Positions 26,979 through 35,873 of a stretch of DNA of 44,990 bases are shown here, piece after piece; position 1 is the first letter of the stretch; every line of letters starts with the position of its first letter. A program made the position numbers and the translations under genes. Source of the DNA: a virus. Under the pieces are notes generated by a model, which was not told the origin of the DNA, made no database searches, and worked only from the letters and a program-made list of their open reading frames with translations. The stretch covers positions 1 through 44,990 of the IMG/VR virus record IMGVR_UViG_3300046501_000314. The stretch is one strand, 5' to 3'.

Positions 26979-27736
26979 AGCGCCTTGCCTTTGTTGACCG
27001 AGAAGCGGCCGGACAGGAACATGTAGCCGATACCACAGGCCGCCAGCAGCAGCACGAGCATGAATACCAGCGAGTAGAGGTTGTTGATGCCTGTAAGCGC
27101 AGGCAGGGCGATACCGGCCGCTGCGGGCGCCGCTGTGGAGAGAAGCGCCATGGCCGACTGTGTGGCCGGCTTGTCGTCTGGCTTCGCGTCCTCGCTGTCG
27201 ACTGAGGCGATCTGAGCCGTGTCCTGCGATGCGTTGATGGCATCGAGGAAGTTCTTGTAGTAGCCGGCGATGAGTTGCGCCTTGTCCGTACCGTTGATGA
27301 TCTTCCGCGCGCCGACCGGATCGTCGATCGTCACGCCGAAGTAATCGGACAGCCTCTTGCCGGTGAACATGCCCTGCAGCATTCCATCGAAGAGCGCGCG
27401 AAGGGCAATCGGCCAGGTCATGAGCTGACCGGGAGCCGTAGCGCCGAACTTGCGCGCATTCTTTTCCCAGGTGACCTGCACAAGGCCTTCTCCGACCCAC
27501 GGATAATAGGCCTTGCCCTTCAGGTACTTTTCGCCGCCATCTTCACGAACCGGCTGCATTTTGCCACCAGTCTCATGAAAGACCGTCGCCAGCATATAGG
27601 CGAGGAAACGAACATCGTTGAGCGCGCGCCGATCCCATTCGTCAAGGATCTTGGTCAGTCCATCGACCTGAGATTGCCAGAGGCTACCTCCAAAGGGCGC
27701 CTTGCGGACGAATGCGAAAAAGGTCGTGCGGTTCAT
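26975..27736 (-). CDS. Endolysin, GH19-like, with C-terminal membrane anchor
   Basis: A protein of 253 residues. Residues 40-100 (FLAYMLATVFHETGGKMQPV, REDGGEKYL, YYPWVGEGLVQVTWEKNARK) match the GH19 chitinase-like lysozymes of phages, with Glu55 as the likely catalytic acid. Residues 170-215 are a Ser/Ala/Asp-rich linker, and 219-242 (LYSLVFMLVLLLAACGIGYM) form a membrane helix with a basic end. There is no N-terminal signal. The ATG at 27736 was chosen because GGAG is eight bases away; ATG 27742 is too close. It heads the lysis cluster and follows a late motif. Confidence 0.85.
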   Translation of the reverse strand: MNRTTFFAFVRKAPFGGSLWQSQVDGLTKILDEWDRRALNDVRFLAYMLATVFHETGGKMQPVREDGGEKYLKGKAYYPWVGEGLVQVTWEKNARKFGATAPGQLMTWPIALRALFDGMLQGMFTGKRLSDYFGVTIDDPVGARKIINGTDKAQLIAGYYKNFLDAINASQDTAQIASVDSEDAKPDDKPATQSAMALLSTAAPAAAGIALPALTGINNLYSLVFMLVLLLAACGIGYMFLSGRFSVNKGKAL

Positions 27737-27789
27737 TGCCATCGCTCCAAGGAAAGATGGCGTGATAATCGGCGGCCAGACAATGCGCC

Positions 27790-27801
27790 GCAAAGCACAG
27801 G
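27790..27801 (-). promoter_or_regulatory. Late motif copy 4, lysis gene promoter candidate
   Basis: The minus strand reads CCTGTGCTTTGCGG, with GATTAT 17 bases after TTGCGG. Spacer and GATTATC match the copy at 30372. It lies 54 bp upstream of the endolysin start. Confidence 0.6.
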
Positions 27802-27822
27802 TAAGGGATAGGCGCCTCGCTG

Positions 27823-28080
27823 CTATTCGGCCACTGCGACGTAATTCGCTTTGAACTCCGCGATGTCGATAGCCGACAAAGTTCCATCATCATCTCTGAC
27901 GATATAATGATCGTCGAGGATCGGCGTCCCGGCGGGGTCGATCACATATTGGCGAAACTCGGAAAGCCGAATTTGCTTCGCACGAATGGCAGCGAGGAGC
28001 CAAGCCGGATAGGCTTCGGGATCGTTGCCATAATTGAAGCGGACTGCATCCACCTGCTTTTCGTCGATCTGGTATCTCAT
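27823..28080 (-). CDS. Small protein downstream of the tail spike
   Basis: An 85-residue protein (MRYQIDEKQVDAVRFNYGND...) ending with beta hairpins (HYIVRDDDGTLSAIDIAEFK). It lies between the tail spike and the endolysin, where phages often encode a spike chaperone or accessory protein; that role is possible but not shown. AGGGAT precedes the start. No family recognised. Confidence 0.7.
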   Translation of the reverse strand: MRYQIDEKQVDAVRFNYGNDPEAYPAWLLAAIRAKQIRLSEFRQYVIDPAGTPILDDHYIVRDDDGTLSAIDIAEFKANYVAVAE

Positions 28081-28122
28081 GTTGTCATCCCTATTAAACT
28101 ATGGCTCGAACGGGATCGCTTA

Positions 28123-30354
28123 CTACCCGGTCTTCACCCTTGCGAAACACGCGACTTGCATGGTGATGCCGGCGCCGGCGGCGACGACAACTCGAAACTC
28201 TCCGATGATTTGTGACGATGACACAGCGGACACCATGAGGCCGGAAATTTGCAGATTTCCATCCAGAGTGCCACGGACCAAGTTTAGATTGACATCGGCA
28301 ACGCTTGGAGTGAATGCCAGATTGTGATTGAAAGTAAAAGTTTTTCGCCCAGTCGTGGAAACATCGATCGACGCTGACAGCACCAAATGCTGTTCCGTAC
28401 GGAGGCCGCTGACATTGCTGATCGTCGCGATGCCATCAACGTCGTTGACGTTCGTGCCGTTGCCAGTGCAAGATCCGCCGATGATCCGGATCGCCGTCGA
28501 TCCTGTTCGTATGTCATAACCGATACCGGTATTGCTGCGGACATCGCAGCCGATGAAGCTGACTTCATCGACGCTATCGACGATGATGCCGGCCTGGACG
28601 TTGCTTCTGCTCTCCAGGCCAACATAGGTATTGGTGTCGGCTTCAAAACCTGCGGAAGCATCCTGCCAAAGACGGTAGCCGACAGCATTCGCCTCGGCAA
28701 CACAGTTCGATATACGTACATCTGGCGCAGTGATAGAATATCCGTCACCGCCAATCCCCTGGACCTTTCCCAGCACGACTTGCGCATAGCGGGTGATAAC
28801 ACGGACGCCTTGAGTGTTGGCAATGTTGGTGCCGGTGACCTTGAAATCTTTCAGCGTCGAGACCTGATAGGGCACCTCGCCGGCAACGCCGACCTGCATA
28901 CGGATCCCGACCGTTGCCATCGGCCCCATGCCTTTGACATGAATGTTGCTCGCTGTAACGCCAGAACGAAGATCAAGACCGGCCTGTCCCGTCAGCAATC
29001 CAGTCGCAAGACCAAAATTTTCAATATCGATCTCGTCTGCCACATTGCCGTGGCCGGTCGCGGTATCGTCCTTCCAGTCGATCGCGTCGGCACCGGTATT
29101 GTAGCACTTGACGCGCCTAATAGAGCAGTTGATCAGGGCGTCACGCTGCATGCCGATCGCATAATACTGGCAATCATGGATATACATGTCGTGGATGTGC
29201 ACGCGGGAACAATTGCTAGAAACGGTGATGCCGGACCAATGATTTGTGTCGTCATCCGGGAGCGGAACGTTGTCACGATTTCCATCGATCTCGATATCGC
29301 TGATAATGACATCGTCGACGAGGACAATCGTTTCGACACGCTGACCGACCTGAATGACATCAGCGCTCTCACCGTCGGCGAGCTTCAGGATAGTGCCGCC
29401 GGCCCCGCGAATTCTCACATGGTTGTGCCCAATATAGATCGCCCGGAAGTTCGCCCAACTGCCGGCGCCTGGATTGGTATTCCTAAGAAGCGCAGTTCCC
29501 TGTCCGAGGAGGACCGTGCCGCCACCCCTGTAACCGACGTAGCTCAACGCAGCATTGATCGCTGGAGAGCAATTCGTGACGCCATCGAGCTTGGCGCCGA
29601 TGCTCTCAGCGCGCACGGTTGAGCTTGCGGGCTGCCACCAGGCACCGTCGGCGGACTGCCATTTCATGTCGTGAGGCGGTTCGCTCGCCACCCAACTCCA
29701 GACTTCAAGACCACCATCACCGGCCTGGTCATATCCAGCTGTTACGATGCTGCGGTAGGACGGCGGAATAACCGCGAGCTTGGCGCCGCCAAGCGTATCG
29801 AAATAGGCGGTACTGACAGAATGCGTAGCGGCTATAAGCGCCCGCAGGGCGTTGTCGCCGGCGATCCGCTGGCTCTGTTCCGTCGAGTCAGCAGCGATCC
29901 GCGCCGATGTCTCGGCGGATAAAGCCACGGCGAGCGCGGCATCGCCGGTCTCTCGATCTGTGATTTCGGTATTGAGATCGTCTCGCAGTTCGCCGATATC
30001 TCGACGCGCCTCTTGATTTTCGATTTCGAGGCGGTTGAGCGCATAGTTGAAATTAGAGATCGGCAAAGGAGCGCCGTTGTTGAACTGATCAGTTCGCGCC
30101 GGCGCGCGCATACCATAGATCACGACATTCCCGATCACGCCGGAATTCATGATCACGGCGGCATTCGTCGAAACACCGTCAACATAGGTCGCGGTTACCG
30201 TATAGTCTGTGCGCGGTACATCGTTGATGACCACCAAAAGATCAGCGTTGGCGAACAGGGGGAAGTTGACCGCAAAGGTCGTCGTGGAGACGACGGGGTC
30301 GTAGGTCGTTTTGCGAAGTGAGGGCGTGATCGTAACCATGGCCGGGATAATCAT
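28123..30354 (-). CDS. Tail spike with parallel beta-helix domain
   Basis: A protein of 743 residues. Residues 1-115 are the virion-attachment domain of podoviral spikes and fibres (FPLFANADLLVVINDVPRTD; VVIYGMRAPARTDQFNNGA). Residues 115-185 are coiled coil (RLEIENQEARRDIGELRDDL; ETSARIAADSTEQSQRIAGD). Residues 240-640 are a pectate lyase-like beta helix with repeated hydrophobic strands and Asn ladders (DVIISDIEIDGNRDN; VHIHDMYIHDCQYYAIG). The last 90 residues form a separate tip. It likely binds and cleaves host surface polysaccharide. The start may be ATG 30354 or 30339. Confidence 0.87.
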   Translation of the reverse strand: MIIPAMVTITPSLRKTTYDPVVSTTTFAVNFPLFANADLLVVINDVPRTDYTVTATYVDGVSTNAAVIMNSGVIGNVVIYGMRAPARTDQFNNGAPLPISNFNYALNRLEIENQEARRDIGELRDDLNTEITDRETGDAALAVALSAETSARIAADSTEQSQRIAGDNALRALIAATHSVSTAYFDTLGGAKLAVIPPSYRSIVTAGYDQAGDGGLEVWSWVASEPPHDMKWQSADGAWWQPASSTVRAESIGAKLDGVTNCSPAINAALSYVGYRGGGTVLLGQGTALLRNTNPGAGSWANFRAIYIGHNHVRIRGAGGTILKLADGESADVIQVGQRVETIVLVDDVIISDIEIDGNRDNVPLPDDDTNHWSGITVSSNCSRVHIHDMYIHDCQYYAIGMQRDALINCSIRRVKCYNTGADAIDWKDDTATGHGNVADEIDIENFGLATGLLTGQAGLDLRSGVTASNIHVKGMGPMATVGIRMQVGVAGEVPYQVSTLKDFKVTGTNIANTQGVRVITRYAQVVLGKVQGIGGDGYSITAPDVRISNCVAEANAVGYRLWQDASAGFEADTNTYVGLESRSNVQAGIIVDSVDEVSFIGCDVRSNTGIGYDIRTGSTAIRIIGGSCTGNGTNVNDVDGIATISNVSGLRTEQHLVLSASIDVSTTGRKTFTFNHNLAFTPSVADVNLNLVRGTLDGNLQISGLMVSAVSSSQIIGEFRVVVAAGAGITMQVACFARVKTG

Positions 30355-30371
30355 GGGCCATGAAGATCACC

Positions 30372-30383
30372 GCAAAGCACAGG
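30372..30383 (-). promoter_or_regulatory. Late motif copy 5, tail spike promoter candidate
   Basis: The minus strand reads CCTGTGCTTTGCGG with GATTAT 17 bases after TTGCGG, the same as the endolysin copy. That GATTAT overlaps the ATG at 30354, so if this is the promoter, translation would start at the ATG at 30339. Confidence 0.6.
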
Positions 30384-30404
30384 CCAGCAAAGTTGACTTG
30401 ACCA

Positions 30405-30465
30405 GCATTACAATCCATCGATAGGAAACCGTTCGACAGCTCGATCGAGAGAAAAAAGGTTAGCC
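30405..30465 (+). promoter_or_regulatory. Leader and possible promoter of the cargo genes
   Basis: Just upstream, TTGACTTGACC at about 30392-30402 offers overlapping -35 boxes, with TAGGAA as a possible -10 about 18 bp after TTGACC. AAAAGG lies ahead of the ATG at 30466. The cargo is divergent from the late genes, so it should be transcribed independently in the lysogen. Confidence 0.3.
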
Positions 30466-31698
30466 ATGCAGAATTCTGCTTATGACTTTCGTCAGCATCC
30501 CGCGCCGCCGATCATTACTTCTGATAACACGTTCCTCGAATGCAGCTCTCTAGACAACCTTTTCGTATCGCACGAGGAGTCTGTTTATGTCGAAAGACAG
30601 GATCGCCAATCCATTTGCCAAATGCCGACGCTCTTCGAACATTCCAGAACGTCGCCAGGAGCGCCCGAGTTTAAGGGACAGAAATACCGCCTTTCCGCTC
30701 CGTACTGGTGGAACGAAAATACAAAGATTCCTGCGCTGAAGGTTTTTTCCTTGCAGGACGCCCATGTCTTCGGCGGCAAGATCAGGTCCAGAGAGCCTTA
30801 CGGCTATCATGCCAAAGGGCAACTCACACTCCGACAAGATATGTCCCTGTTCGAAAGCTCCGGGGGCATAATGGACGGCATCACAAGCTTGCCGTCTGAT
30901 CTGTTAGCGGCAAGGGATGAAGGCCGTTATCATCTCACGATCTCCGATGAGCCGGAATTCTTTAGCGGCGACTATTATCTGATTGGGAGCATTCATTCGC
31001 ACTTTGGTCACTTCATGCTTGAAGGCTTGTCGCGCCTATGGGCTGCAACCTTGCTGCCTGCTCATATCTTTTCACAGCTTCGGTTTGTTGTGTACGAGCC
31101 GGCAATCTCTCCCTACGCCATGACATGCATGCAATTGTTCGGGATCAGAAAAGAGCAGCTTATCTTTTGCCCGCCGCACGCGGTTTTTGACCGCCTTTTC
31201 GTGCCGGCGCCGTCCTACCGATCCCATTGGTGGGCTCAACCAGAACAAGTTCGGACATGGGACCGTATCGCCGAGAGAGCCACAGCCGAGCGCCAGCATC
31301 CCTACCCGGAGAAAGTATTTTTCAGTCGTCGCAACATCAAGGAGCGCAGGCTGTCGAACATCGATGATGTCGAAGATGCCTTTGCACATGCAGGTTATGC
31401 GATCGTCGCCCCCGAAACATTCCCCATCGGCGATCAGATCCGCATGGCATACTCAGCCAAAGCCCTAGCAGGATGCGTCGGCAGCGCCATGTATCTCGCT
31501 GCCTTCCAGAAAAAAGCAGAAATCCCGACGATCATCGTGGGTCCAAGAAGCTTTTATCTCAAGGACGATTCCATCATAGCGGACATCAAGGGAAATAACC
31601 TTGTCGTTGCATTAGGCACAGAGACTAGCGAAAGCGAAGAAAAATTGTGGTATGCCGATGTTGGATCGATCCGATCCGCGATCGATCACACGCGTTAA
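30466..31698 (+). CDS. GT61-family glycosyltransferase (DUF563-like)
   Basis: A protein of 410 residues. SIHSHFGHFMLEGLSRLWAA (near residue 175), PYPEKVFFSRRNIKERRLSN, IVAPETFPIGDQIRMAYSAK and LAGCVGSAMYLAAF are the successive conserved blocks of the GT61/DUF563 family, which transfers sugars onto polysaccharides or glycans. It lies in a cassette of opposite strand and visibly higher AT content between tail spike and ejection genes. It probably changes the host surface polysaccharide in the lysogen and so blocks adsorption of related phages. It overlaps the permease gene by 47 bp. Confidence 0.8.
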   Translation: MQNSAYDFRQHPAPPIITSDNTFLECSSLDNLFVSHEESVYVERQDRQSICQMPTLFEHSRTSPGAPEFKGQKYRLSAPYWWNENTKIPALKVFSLQDAHVFGGKIRSREPYGYHAKGQLTLRQDMSLFESSGGIMDGITSLPSDLLAARDEGRYHLTISDEPEFFSGDYYLIGSIHSHFGHFMLEGLSRLWAATLLPAHIFSQLRFVVYEPAISPYAMTCMQLFGIRKEQLIFCPPHAVFDRLFVPAPSYRSHWWAQPEQVRTWDRIAERATAERQHPYPEKVFFSRRNIKERRLSNIDDVEDAFAHAGYAIVAPETFPIGDQIRMAYSAKALAGCVGSAMYLAAFQKKAEIPTIIVGPRSFYLKDDSIIADIKGNNLVVALGTETSESEEKLWYADVGSIRSAIDHTR

Positions 31699-32515
31699 GA
31701 GTAAGCCTGTGGCAAGAGCATCAAAATACAAATATTCTCCGCAAATCCAAGCGCTTATCGATGCAAAAAACGTTATGAGTGCCGTGGTCCTTCGGGATAT
31801 GCGGACACGGTTTTTCAATCACGGTCTTGGATTTTTGGTCGTTCCACTCTGGCCTCTAATTCACATGGGAGTGCTCATCCTCATTCATGCAGTCGGCAAA
31901 GGAGCTTCCCCGTACGGCGATAGCGCTTCGGTCTTTTATGCCACCGGTCTCGTCCCGACGCTGACCTTCATCTACGTGTCGCGATTTATGGCTCTCTCGC
32001 TCGTAATGAACAAGCAGATGCTCAATTTCCCGATCGTTAGAATTATGGATGTTCTGGTTGGTCGCGCATTTTTGGAAACTATCGCGGCCTGTGTAACTCT
32101 GACCGCCATGATGGCTATTCTCTGGATGTTCGGACAAGATCCATGGCCGGACAATTTAGAAGCCGCCGTGAGCTGCTATCTGGCGACGATCCTCCTGGCC
32201 TTTGGCGTTGGAACATGCGTCGCGATGTTTTCGATGTTTATGCCGTTCTTGCTGACCTTGTATCAGCTCCTCGCGATCGTCCTCTATCTTTCGTCCGGCA
32301 CGATGTTTGTCGCATCCCACCTTCCTGATCAGATAGCGTACCCGCTATCCTACAATCCCCTGCTTCAATGTGTTGAGTGGATGAGAACTGCCTTTTACCC
32401 GACATACAGCGACAAGCTGGTAAATAAGGAATATGTGATAGCCTTTGGCGTGTGCGCACTCATGATTGGACTCGGGACCGAGCGCTTTTTCAGGGGCAAG
32501 ATCCTAGAAGGCTAA
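31652..32515 (+). CDS. ABC-2 permease of polysaccharide export type (KpsM/Wzm-like)
   Basis: A protein of 287 residues if started at ATG 31652; GTG 31709, just after the upstream stop, is a likely alternative. The cytoplasmic N-terminus (SPQIQALIDAKNVMSAVVLR, DMRTRFF) and six membrane helices are those of KpsM/Wzm-type permeases, with the short typical stretch YNPLLQCVEWMRTAFYPTYS before the last helix. No ATPase gene is present in the phage, so it must use a host ATPase or act as an inhibitor by mixing with the host transporter. It is visibly AT-richer than the neighbouring virion genes. Confidence 0.85.
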   Translation: MPMLDRSDPRSITRVKSKPVARASKYKYSPQIQALIDAKNVMSAVVLRDMRTRFFNHGLGFLVVPLWPLIHMGVLILIHAVGKGASPYGDSASVFYATGLVPTLTFIYVSRFMALSLVMNKQMLNFPIVRIMDVLVGRAFLETIAACVTLTAMMAILWMFGQDPWPDNLEAAVSCYLATILLAFGVGTCVAMFSMFMPFLLTLYQLLAIVLYLSSGTMFVASHLPDQIAYPLSYNPLLQCVEWMRTAFYPTYSDKLVNKEYVIAFGVCALMIGLGTERFFRGKILEG

Positions 32516-32523
32516 GCGAGATG

Positions 32524-32551
32524 CGCGCCGCCGGTATGATTCAGCGGCGCG
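32524..32551. terminator. Hairpin between convergent cargo genes
   Basis: CGCGCCGC (32524-32531) and GCGGCGCG (32544-32551) form a perfect 8-bp stem with a 12-base loop, placed between the convergent permease and methyltransferase genes. A TTTTT run follows only 18 bases later on the plus strand. A terminator for the cargo transcript is likely. Confidence 0.55.
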
Positions 32552-32557
32552 TGTAGC

Positions 32558-33331
32558 TTAGCTTTTTCTCAGGACAAAACACGGCTGCAGATAAGTTTCC
32601 GAATACTTCTCTTCGAAGGATACCAATTCCAGCGGCCAGTGCCGAGCATACGCCGGCGGAATGGCAGCCTCGCCATATATGTCCTGGTTTAATCCACGGC
32701 CGCCGTCGCCCCCCAAAAAGACGAAATCGCCAGCATCGTATTTGCGCTCATAGAGAGCAGCATTCCCGTCGGACAGACGTTTAATGTCATCTGACTGGAT
32801 GTGAGCTTTCGGCCGGGTCGTCAGGCACGCAATGCCACCGGGCTTAAGAATTCTCTTAAACTCTGAAACCCAATCGTTGGTGAGAGATTCCGGCAAATGA
32901 GAGAACACCGAAAAGGCATAGATCACATCAAAGGTATTGTCCGCATAGTCGAGCGGCGGCGCGGGACTGCTCACCCTCAGATCGCATTCAGCCGGAAGTG
33001 ACGCCTTCGCCTCCTTGAGAAATCTTTCAGTGACATCCACACCGGAAAGGTTCCTCGCCTCGATATCGCGCAAAAAGAACCTGAGAATGCGCCCCCAAGA
33101 CACGCCGAAATCAAGCACTCGTGTGTCAGCGTTGATAGGCTTCCCATGGCTCTCTGCCATCCTGCGGATGAATTGCCAAAACATCCAGGCATCTCGAAGT
33201 GCCGAGGCGCCAGACTTCCCAACTGTCGATTTTTGAAGATCTTCGGGCGGCAAGCTCAATAAAGGCTCTACCCCTGCTCCGAGAAGTTTCAGGAACCAAG
33301 CCTCTTCGCTAAGCGCCTCATATTGCAACAT
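32558..33331 (-). CDS. Class I SAM-dependent methyltransferase (cargo)
   Basis: A protein of 257 residues. ADTRVLDFGVSWGRILRFFL is motif I (Gly-rich loop, D-F-G-x-x-x-G), LSGVDVTERFL motif II, and FDVIYAFSVFSHLPES the post-II region of the Methyltransf_11/25 type, followed by LKPGGIACLTTRP. Such enzymes methylate sugars or lipids rather than DNA. It faces the glycosyltransferase and permease genes and may modify the same surface glycan. AAGGAG seven bases upstream fixes the start. It is convergent with the permease. Confidence 0.85.
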   Translation of the reverse strand: MLQYEALSEEAWFLKLLGAGVEPLLSLPPEDLQKSTVGKSGASALRDAWMFWQFIRRMAESHGKPINADTRVLDFGVSWGRILRFFLRDIEARNLSGVDVTERFLKEAKASLPAECDLRVSSPAPPLDYADNTFDVIYAFSVFSHLPESLTNDWVSEFKRILKPGGIACLTTRPKAHIQSDDIKRLSDGNAALYERKYDAGDFVFLGGDGGRGLNQDIYGEAAIPPAYARHWPLELVSFEEKYSETYLQPCFVLRKS

Positions 33332-33367
33332 CGTCTCACTCCTTGTTGGACGCGCCGGGCAACTTAG

Positions 33368-33417
33368 ATAGCTCTCCTAGGGATTGCAATCTGCCTATGC
33401 TTTCCAACAAGAGCTAT
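33368..33417. other. 8-bp inverted repeat at the cargo / ejection gene border
   Basis: ATAGCTCT (33368-33375) and AGAGCTAT (33410-33417) flank a 34-base spacer and include the stop codon of the ejection gene. It marks the end of the cargo cassette and might be an old insertion border or a weak terminator. Confidence 0.35.
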
Positions 33418-35873
33418 TTTCCTCCAATCGCAGCCCCGAGGTTTGGCGCCCGCTGCGGCGCGACATCGCCTGGTTGCCACCAAAACTTCTGCCCATAGTC
33501 CTTCTCGATACGGTTCTTGTAGCGGCGGAAAGACTCGCGATAGTGCGGATCAACCATCGTCTGCATGAAATCGAAGACGAGGCGATCGGTGGCGATCTTC
33601 GTATACCAGAGCGAGGAACCGGGCACCCATGCCTTGACATGCTGCGCCAGCATCTTGCCATTCAGCGGCTTATCGCCGGTATAGACATCCTTGTTTGCGA
33701 GCGCCTGAGCGATATCACCAGTGGCCGAGATGATCTCTCCGGGCACTGGACCAGCCGCATACTGCATGATGCCTTCACCGCCGCGCGTGGAGGCGGAATA
33801 GGCAAGGTCACCAGCCATGCCAAGGCCGCCGCCGCGCATCACTGCCTGAAGCCAGAAGTGCGGGCTTTTCATATCGAGCGGGTCTTGGCCGGAGATCAGC
33901 GATTGCATCTGAGCCGTCACCGCCCCGGCGATGGTCACCATCGTGAGCAGCTTCGCGCCGGCCGAGGCTTTGCCCCACGCTCCATCCTGAATGGCGGCGC
34001 GGGTCATATGGGTCATCATGAACGTCATCGGGAACGACTTGAATTGCGTGGCAGACCTGACTGCTTCACCAAGCAACGTCCCGCGCTTCGTGCCCATCGT
34101 CATCGCGCCACGGATACGGGCGTCCGGCTCGATGACGGCGAAGTGCCGTTCGTCGATGATGGCCGACATCAGCCGATCCGCAAGCTTCTGATCCTCAACG
34201 GCGTTCACATTGAAGAAGCGAGCGCCATCGGCTTCGAGCGGCGGGGTTGCTCTGAGCTTGTCCCAATCCGAGGCGCTGAAGCCATATCGATCAAGGAAGC
34301 TGCGAAAGGCGGGGTCCAACTTCTCGAATGCATCGCCAGCCGATCGGGCGACGAGACCGTTGAACTCCATCGACCAGGCGCGCTTCAGCCCTTCCGTCCA
34401 GACATTGATGCCTGTGATCCGCATCGTCGTATCCGCGATGCGCGCGGTCAGACCTTCCCCGACGACCTGATCGGCGAACCGCTTGGAGCCGAGGGCATGG
34501 TCGATCACGGAATGGGCGGTAAGATTGATCTGCCGGGCAAGCTCTTCGGCGCCGTGGCGGTTCGTCGTCAGATCGCGGACGGTGCGCGCGAGCACGGCGG
34601 CGGCCGGGATGCCATTGTAGTTTGCGGCCAGCATTGCCGTCATGCTGTCGCCAGGAAGCGCGGATACCACCGCCGAACCGAGACTTGCCGCCGTCTTGAT
34701 GTTGCGAAGGCCGCCGGCCACGCCTGCGATCAGTTCGCTTTGCGGAATGCCAAGCTTGCCAGTCACGGAATCATAGGTGTTCTGAACCGCCGCCGGGCTG
34801 TTCATCGAGAGCGAGCGCTTGATCTTCTTGCCGATGCTGGCATTGCGCAGCTTGTCATCTGCGGCGGCCACCTCAAGGAGGCTCTTGAAGTTGGCCTCGT
34901 ATTGCGGCCCGAGCAGTTCCACCAGCGAGATTTCGCGACCCATGGCACTGAGGTGGCCCATCATCGTATTGTAGAGGCCACCACTGCCCATGCCGTATTT
35001 CTGCATGAGCTTGATGTATGAGTCCGGATTGTCAAAACGGAAGGTGCGGAGCTGGTTCGACATTGCGCCGCTGCCATTGCCGACACCGCGAGCGAGGCGG
35101 ATGTCGTCATAGGCATTCGCGATGATGCCAGGAACCGCAGCCTTCGGCGCTTCCCCAAATCCGGCCTTGTCCATGACGCGCATGTTCCCGGCCTCAACTT
35201 CCGTCATCAGGTCGTTGACGAACTCCTGCTGCGAGAACTTGCGCAGACGGCCGGAATCCCAATACTGCGGGAGCCGCCAATCCTCAAGAACAGATAATCG
35301 TTTCCCGCTCTGCTTCACCCGACCGACGGCATAATCCGTCGCGCGTTTCCAGCCATTCGCCGCAGCCTTGGCGGCATCATCGCCGGTATCGGAGCCGAAG
35401 AGTTCGCGAACCACATTCCAGACGGACTCCGTGTCCTGCGACAGGCCGGCCAGCTTCGAGGCGTATGGTTCCATGGCGCCATTCATGAAGCCGAGGAGGC
35501 GCTTGGTAACGGCCTCGCTATGGGAGTCGACGTTGAGCGCATTGCCGGTTGCCACGCCGCCCTCATAGTTGTCTCGGACCAAGACGCTGTGCAGGCCAAC
35601 CGTCTTCCCGTCGGGATGGAGCTCCATGCGGTTCAGCACCTCTTGATGCGTGATCGCCTGATGAGCTGCCATAAGCTGGCGGTCCCGCGCTGCCTGTGCC
35701 ATCGCACGAGCCGCCTCAAGCGCGCCGGCGGCATCGGCGGACGCCGGGGGCATCGCCGGATAGAGCCGGCCCTGCATGCCCTCGTGCAGTGCCAGCGCGT
35801 CATCCGCCTGCTTTTGCGAAATGCGCTTGGAGCTGACGAGGCGTCCAAGGCAGTTTTCAATCAGTGAAGCCAT
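33414..35873 (-). CDS. Internal virion (DNA ejection) protein, 819 residues
   Basis: The last gene of the ejection cluster. It is mostly helical. The C-terminus (SSLWYTKIATDRLVFDFMQT; DPHYRESFRRYKNRIEKDYG; FWWQPGDVAPQRAP) is the usual ending of the large internal virion proteins of podoviruses with T7-like or BPP-1-like tails. No enzyme motif is seen. After adsorption such proteins leave the capsid and help form the channel through the cell envelope. Its start overlaps the upstream stop (TGATG). Confidence 0.8.
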   Translation of the reverse strand: MASLIENCLGRLVSSKRISQKQADDALALHEGMQGRLYPAMPPASADAAGALEAARAMAQAARDRQLMAAHQAITHQEVLNRMELHPDGKTVGLHSVLVRDNYEGGVATGNALNVDSHSEAVTKRLLGFMNGAMEPYASKLAGLSQDTESVWNVVRELFGSDTGDDAAKAAANGWKRATDYAVGRVKQSGKRLSVLEDWRLPQYWDSGRLRKFSQQEFVNDLMTEVEAGNMRVMDKAGFGEAPKAAVPGIIANAYDDIRLARGVGNGSGAMSNQLRTFRFDNPDSYIKLMQKYGMGSGGLYNTMMGHLSAMGREISLVELLGPQYEANFKSLLEVAAADDKLRNASIGKKIKRSLSMNSPAAVQNTYDSVTGKLGIPQSELIAGVAGGLRNIKTAASLGSAVVSALPGDSMTAMLAANYNGIPAAAVLARTVRDLTTNRHGAEELARQINLTAHSVIDHALGSKRFADQVVGEGLTARIADTTMRITGINVWTEGLKRAWSMEFNGLVARSAGDAFEKLDPAFRSFLDRYGFSASDWDKLRATPPLEADGARFFNVNAVEDQKLADRLMSAIIDERHFAVIEPDARIRGAMTMGTKRGTLLGEAVRSATQFKSFPMTFMMTHMTRAAIQDGAWGKASAGAKLLTMVTIAGAVTAQMQSLISGQDPLDMKSPHFWLQAVMRGGGLGMAGDLAYSASTRGGEGIMQYAAGPVPGEIISATGDIAQALANKDVYTGDKPLNGKMLAQHVKAWVPGSSLWYTKIATDRLVFDFMQTMVDPHYRESFRRYKNRIEKDYGQKFWWQPGDVAPQRAPNLGAAIGGK

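Noticed and set aside
28387-29622. Long plus-strand frames opposite the tail spike and other virion genes
   Set aside because: High-GC codon usage makes long antisense frames common; the minus-strand products have recognisable domains, and the plus frames have none.
28123-30354. Diversity-generating retroelement as in BPP-1
   Set aside because: Head genes resemble BPP-1 relatives, but no reverse transcriptase or template repeat is seen, and the receptor protein is a beta-helix spike.
12558-33331. Insertion sequence or transposase carrying the cargo genes
   Set aside because: No transposase or clear terminal inverted repeats flank the 30466-33331 block; only an 8-bp inverted repeat at one border is seen.
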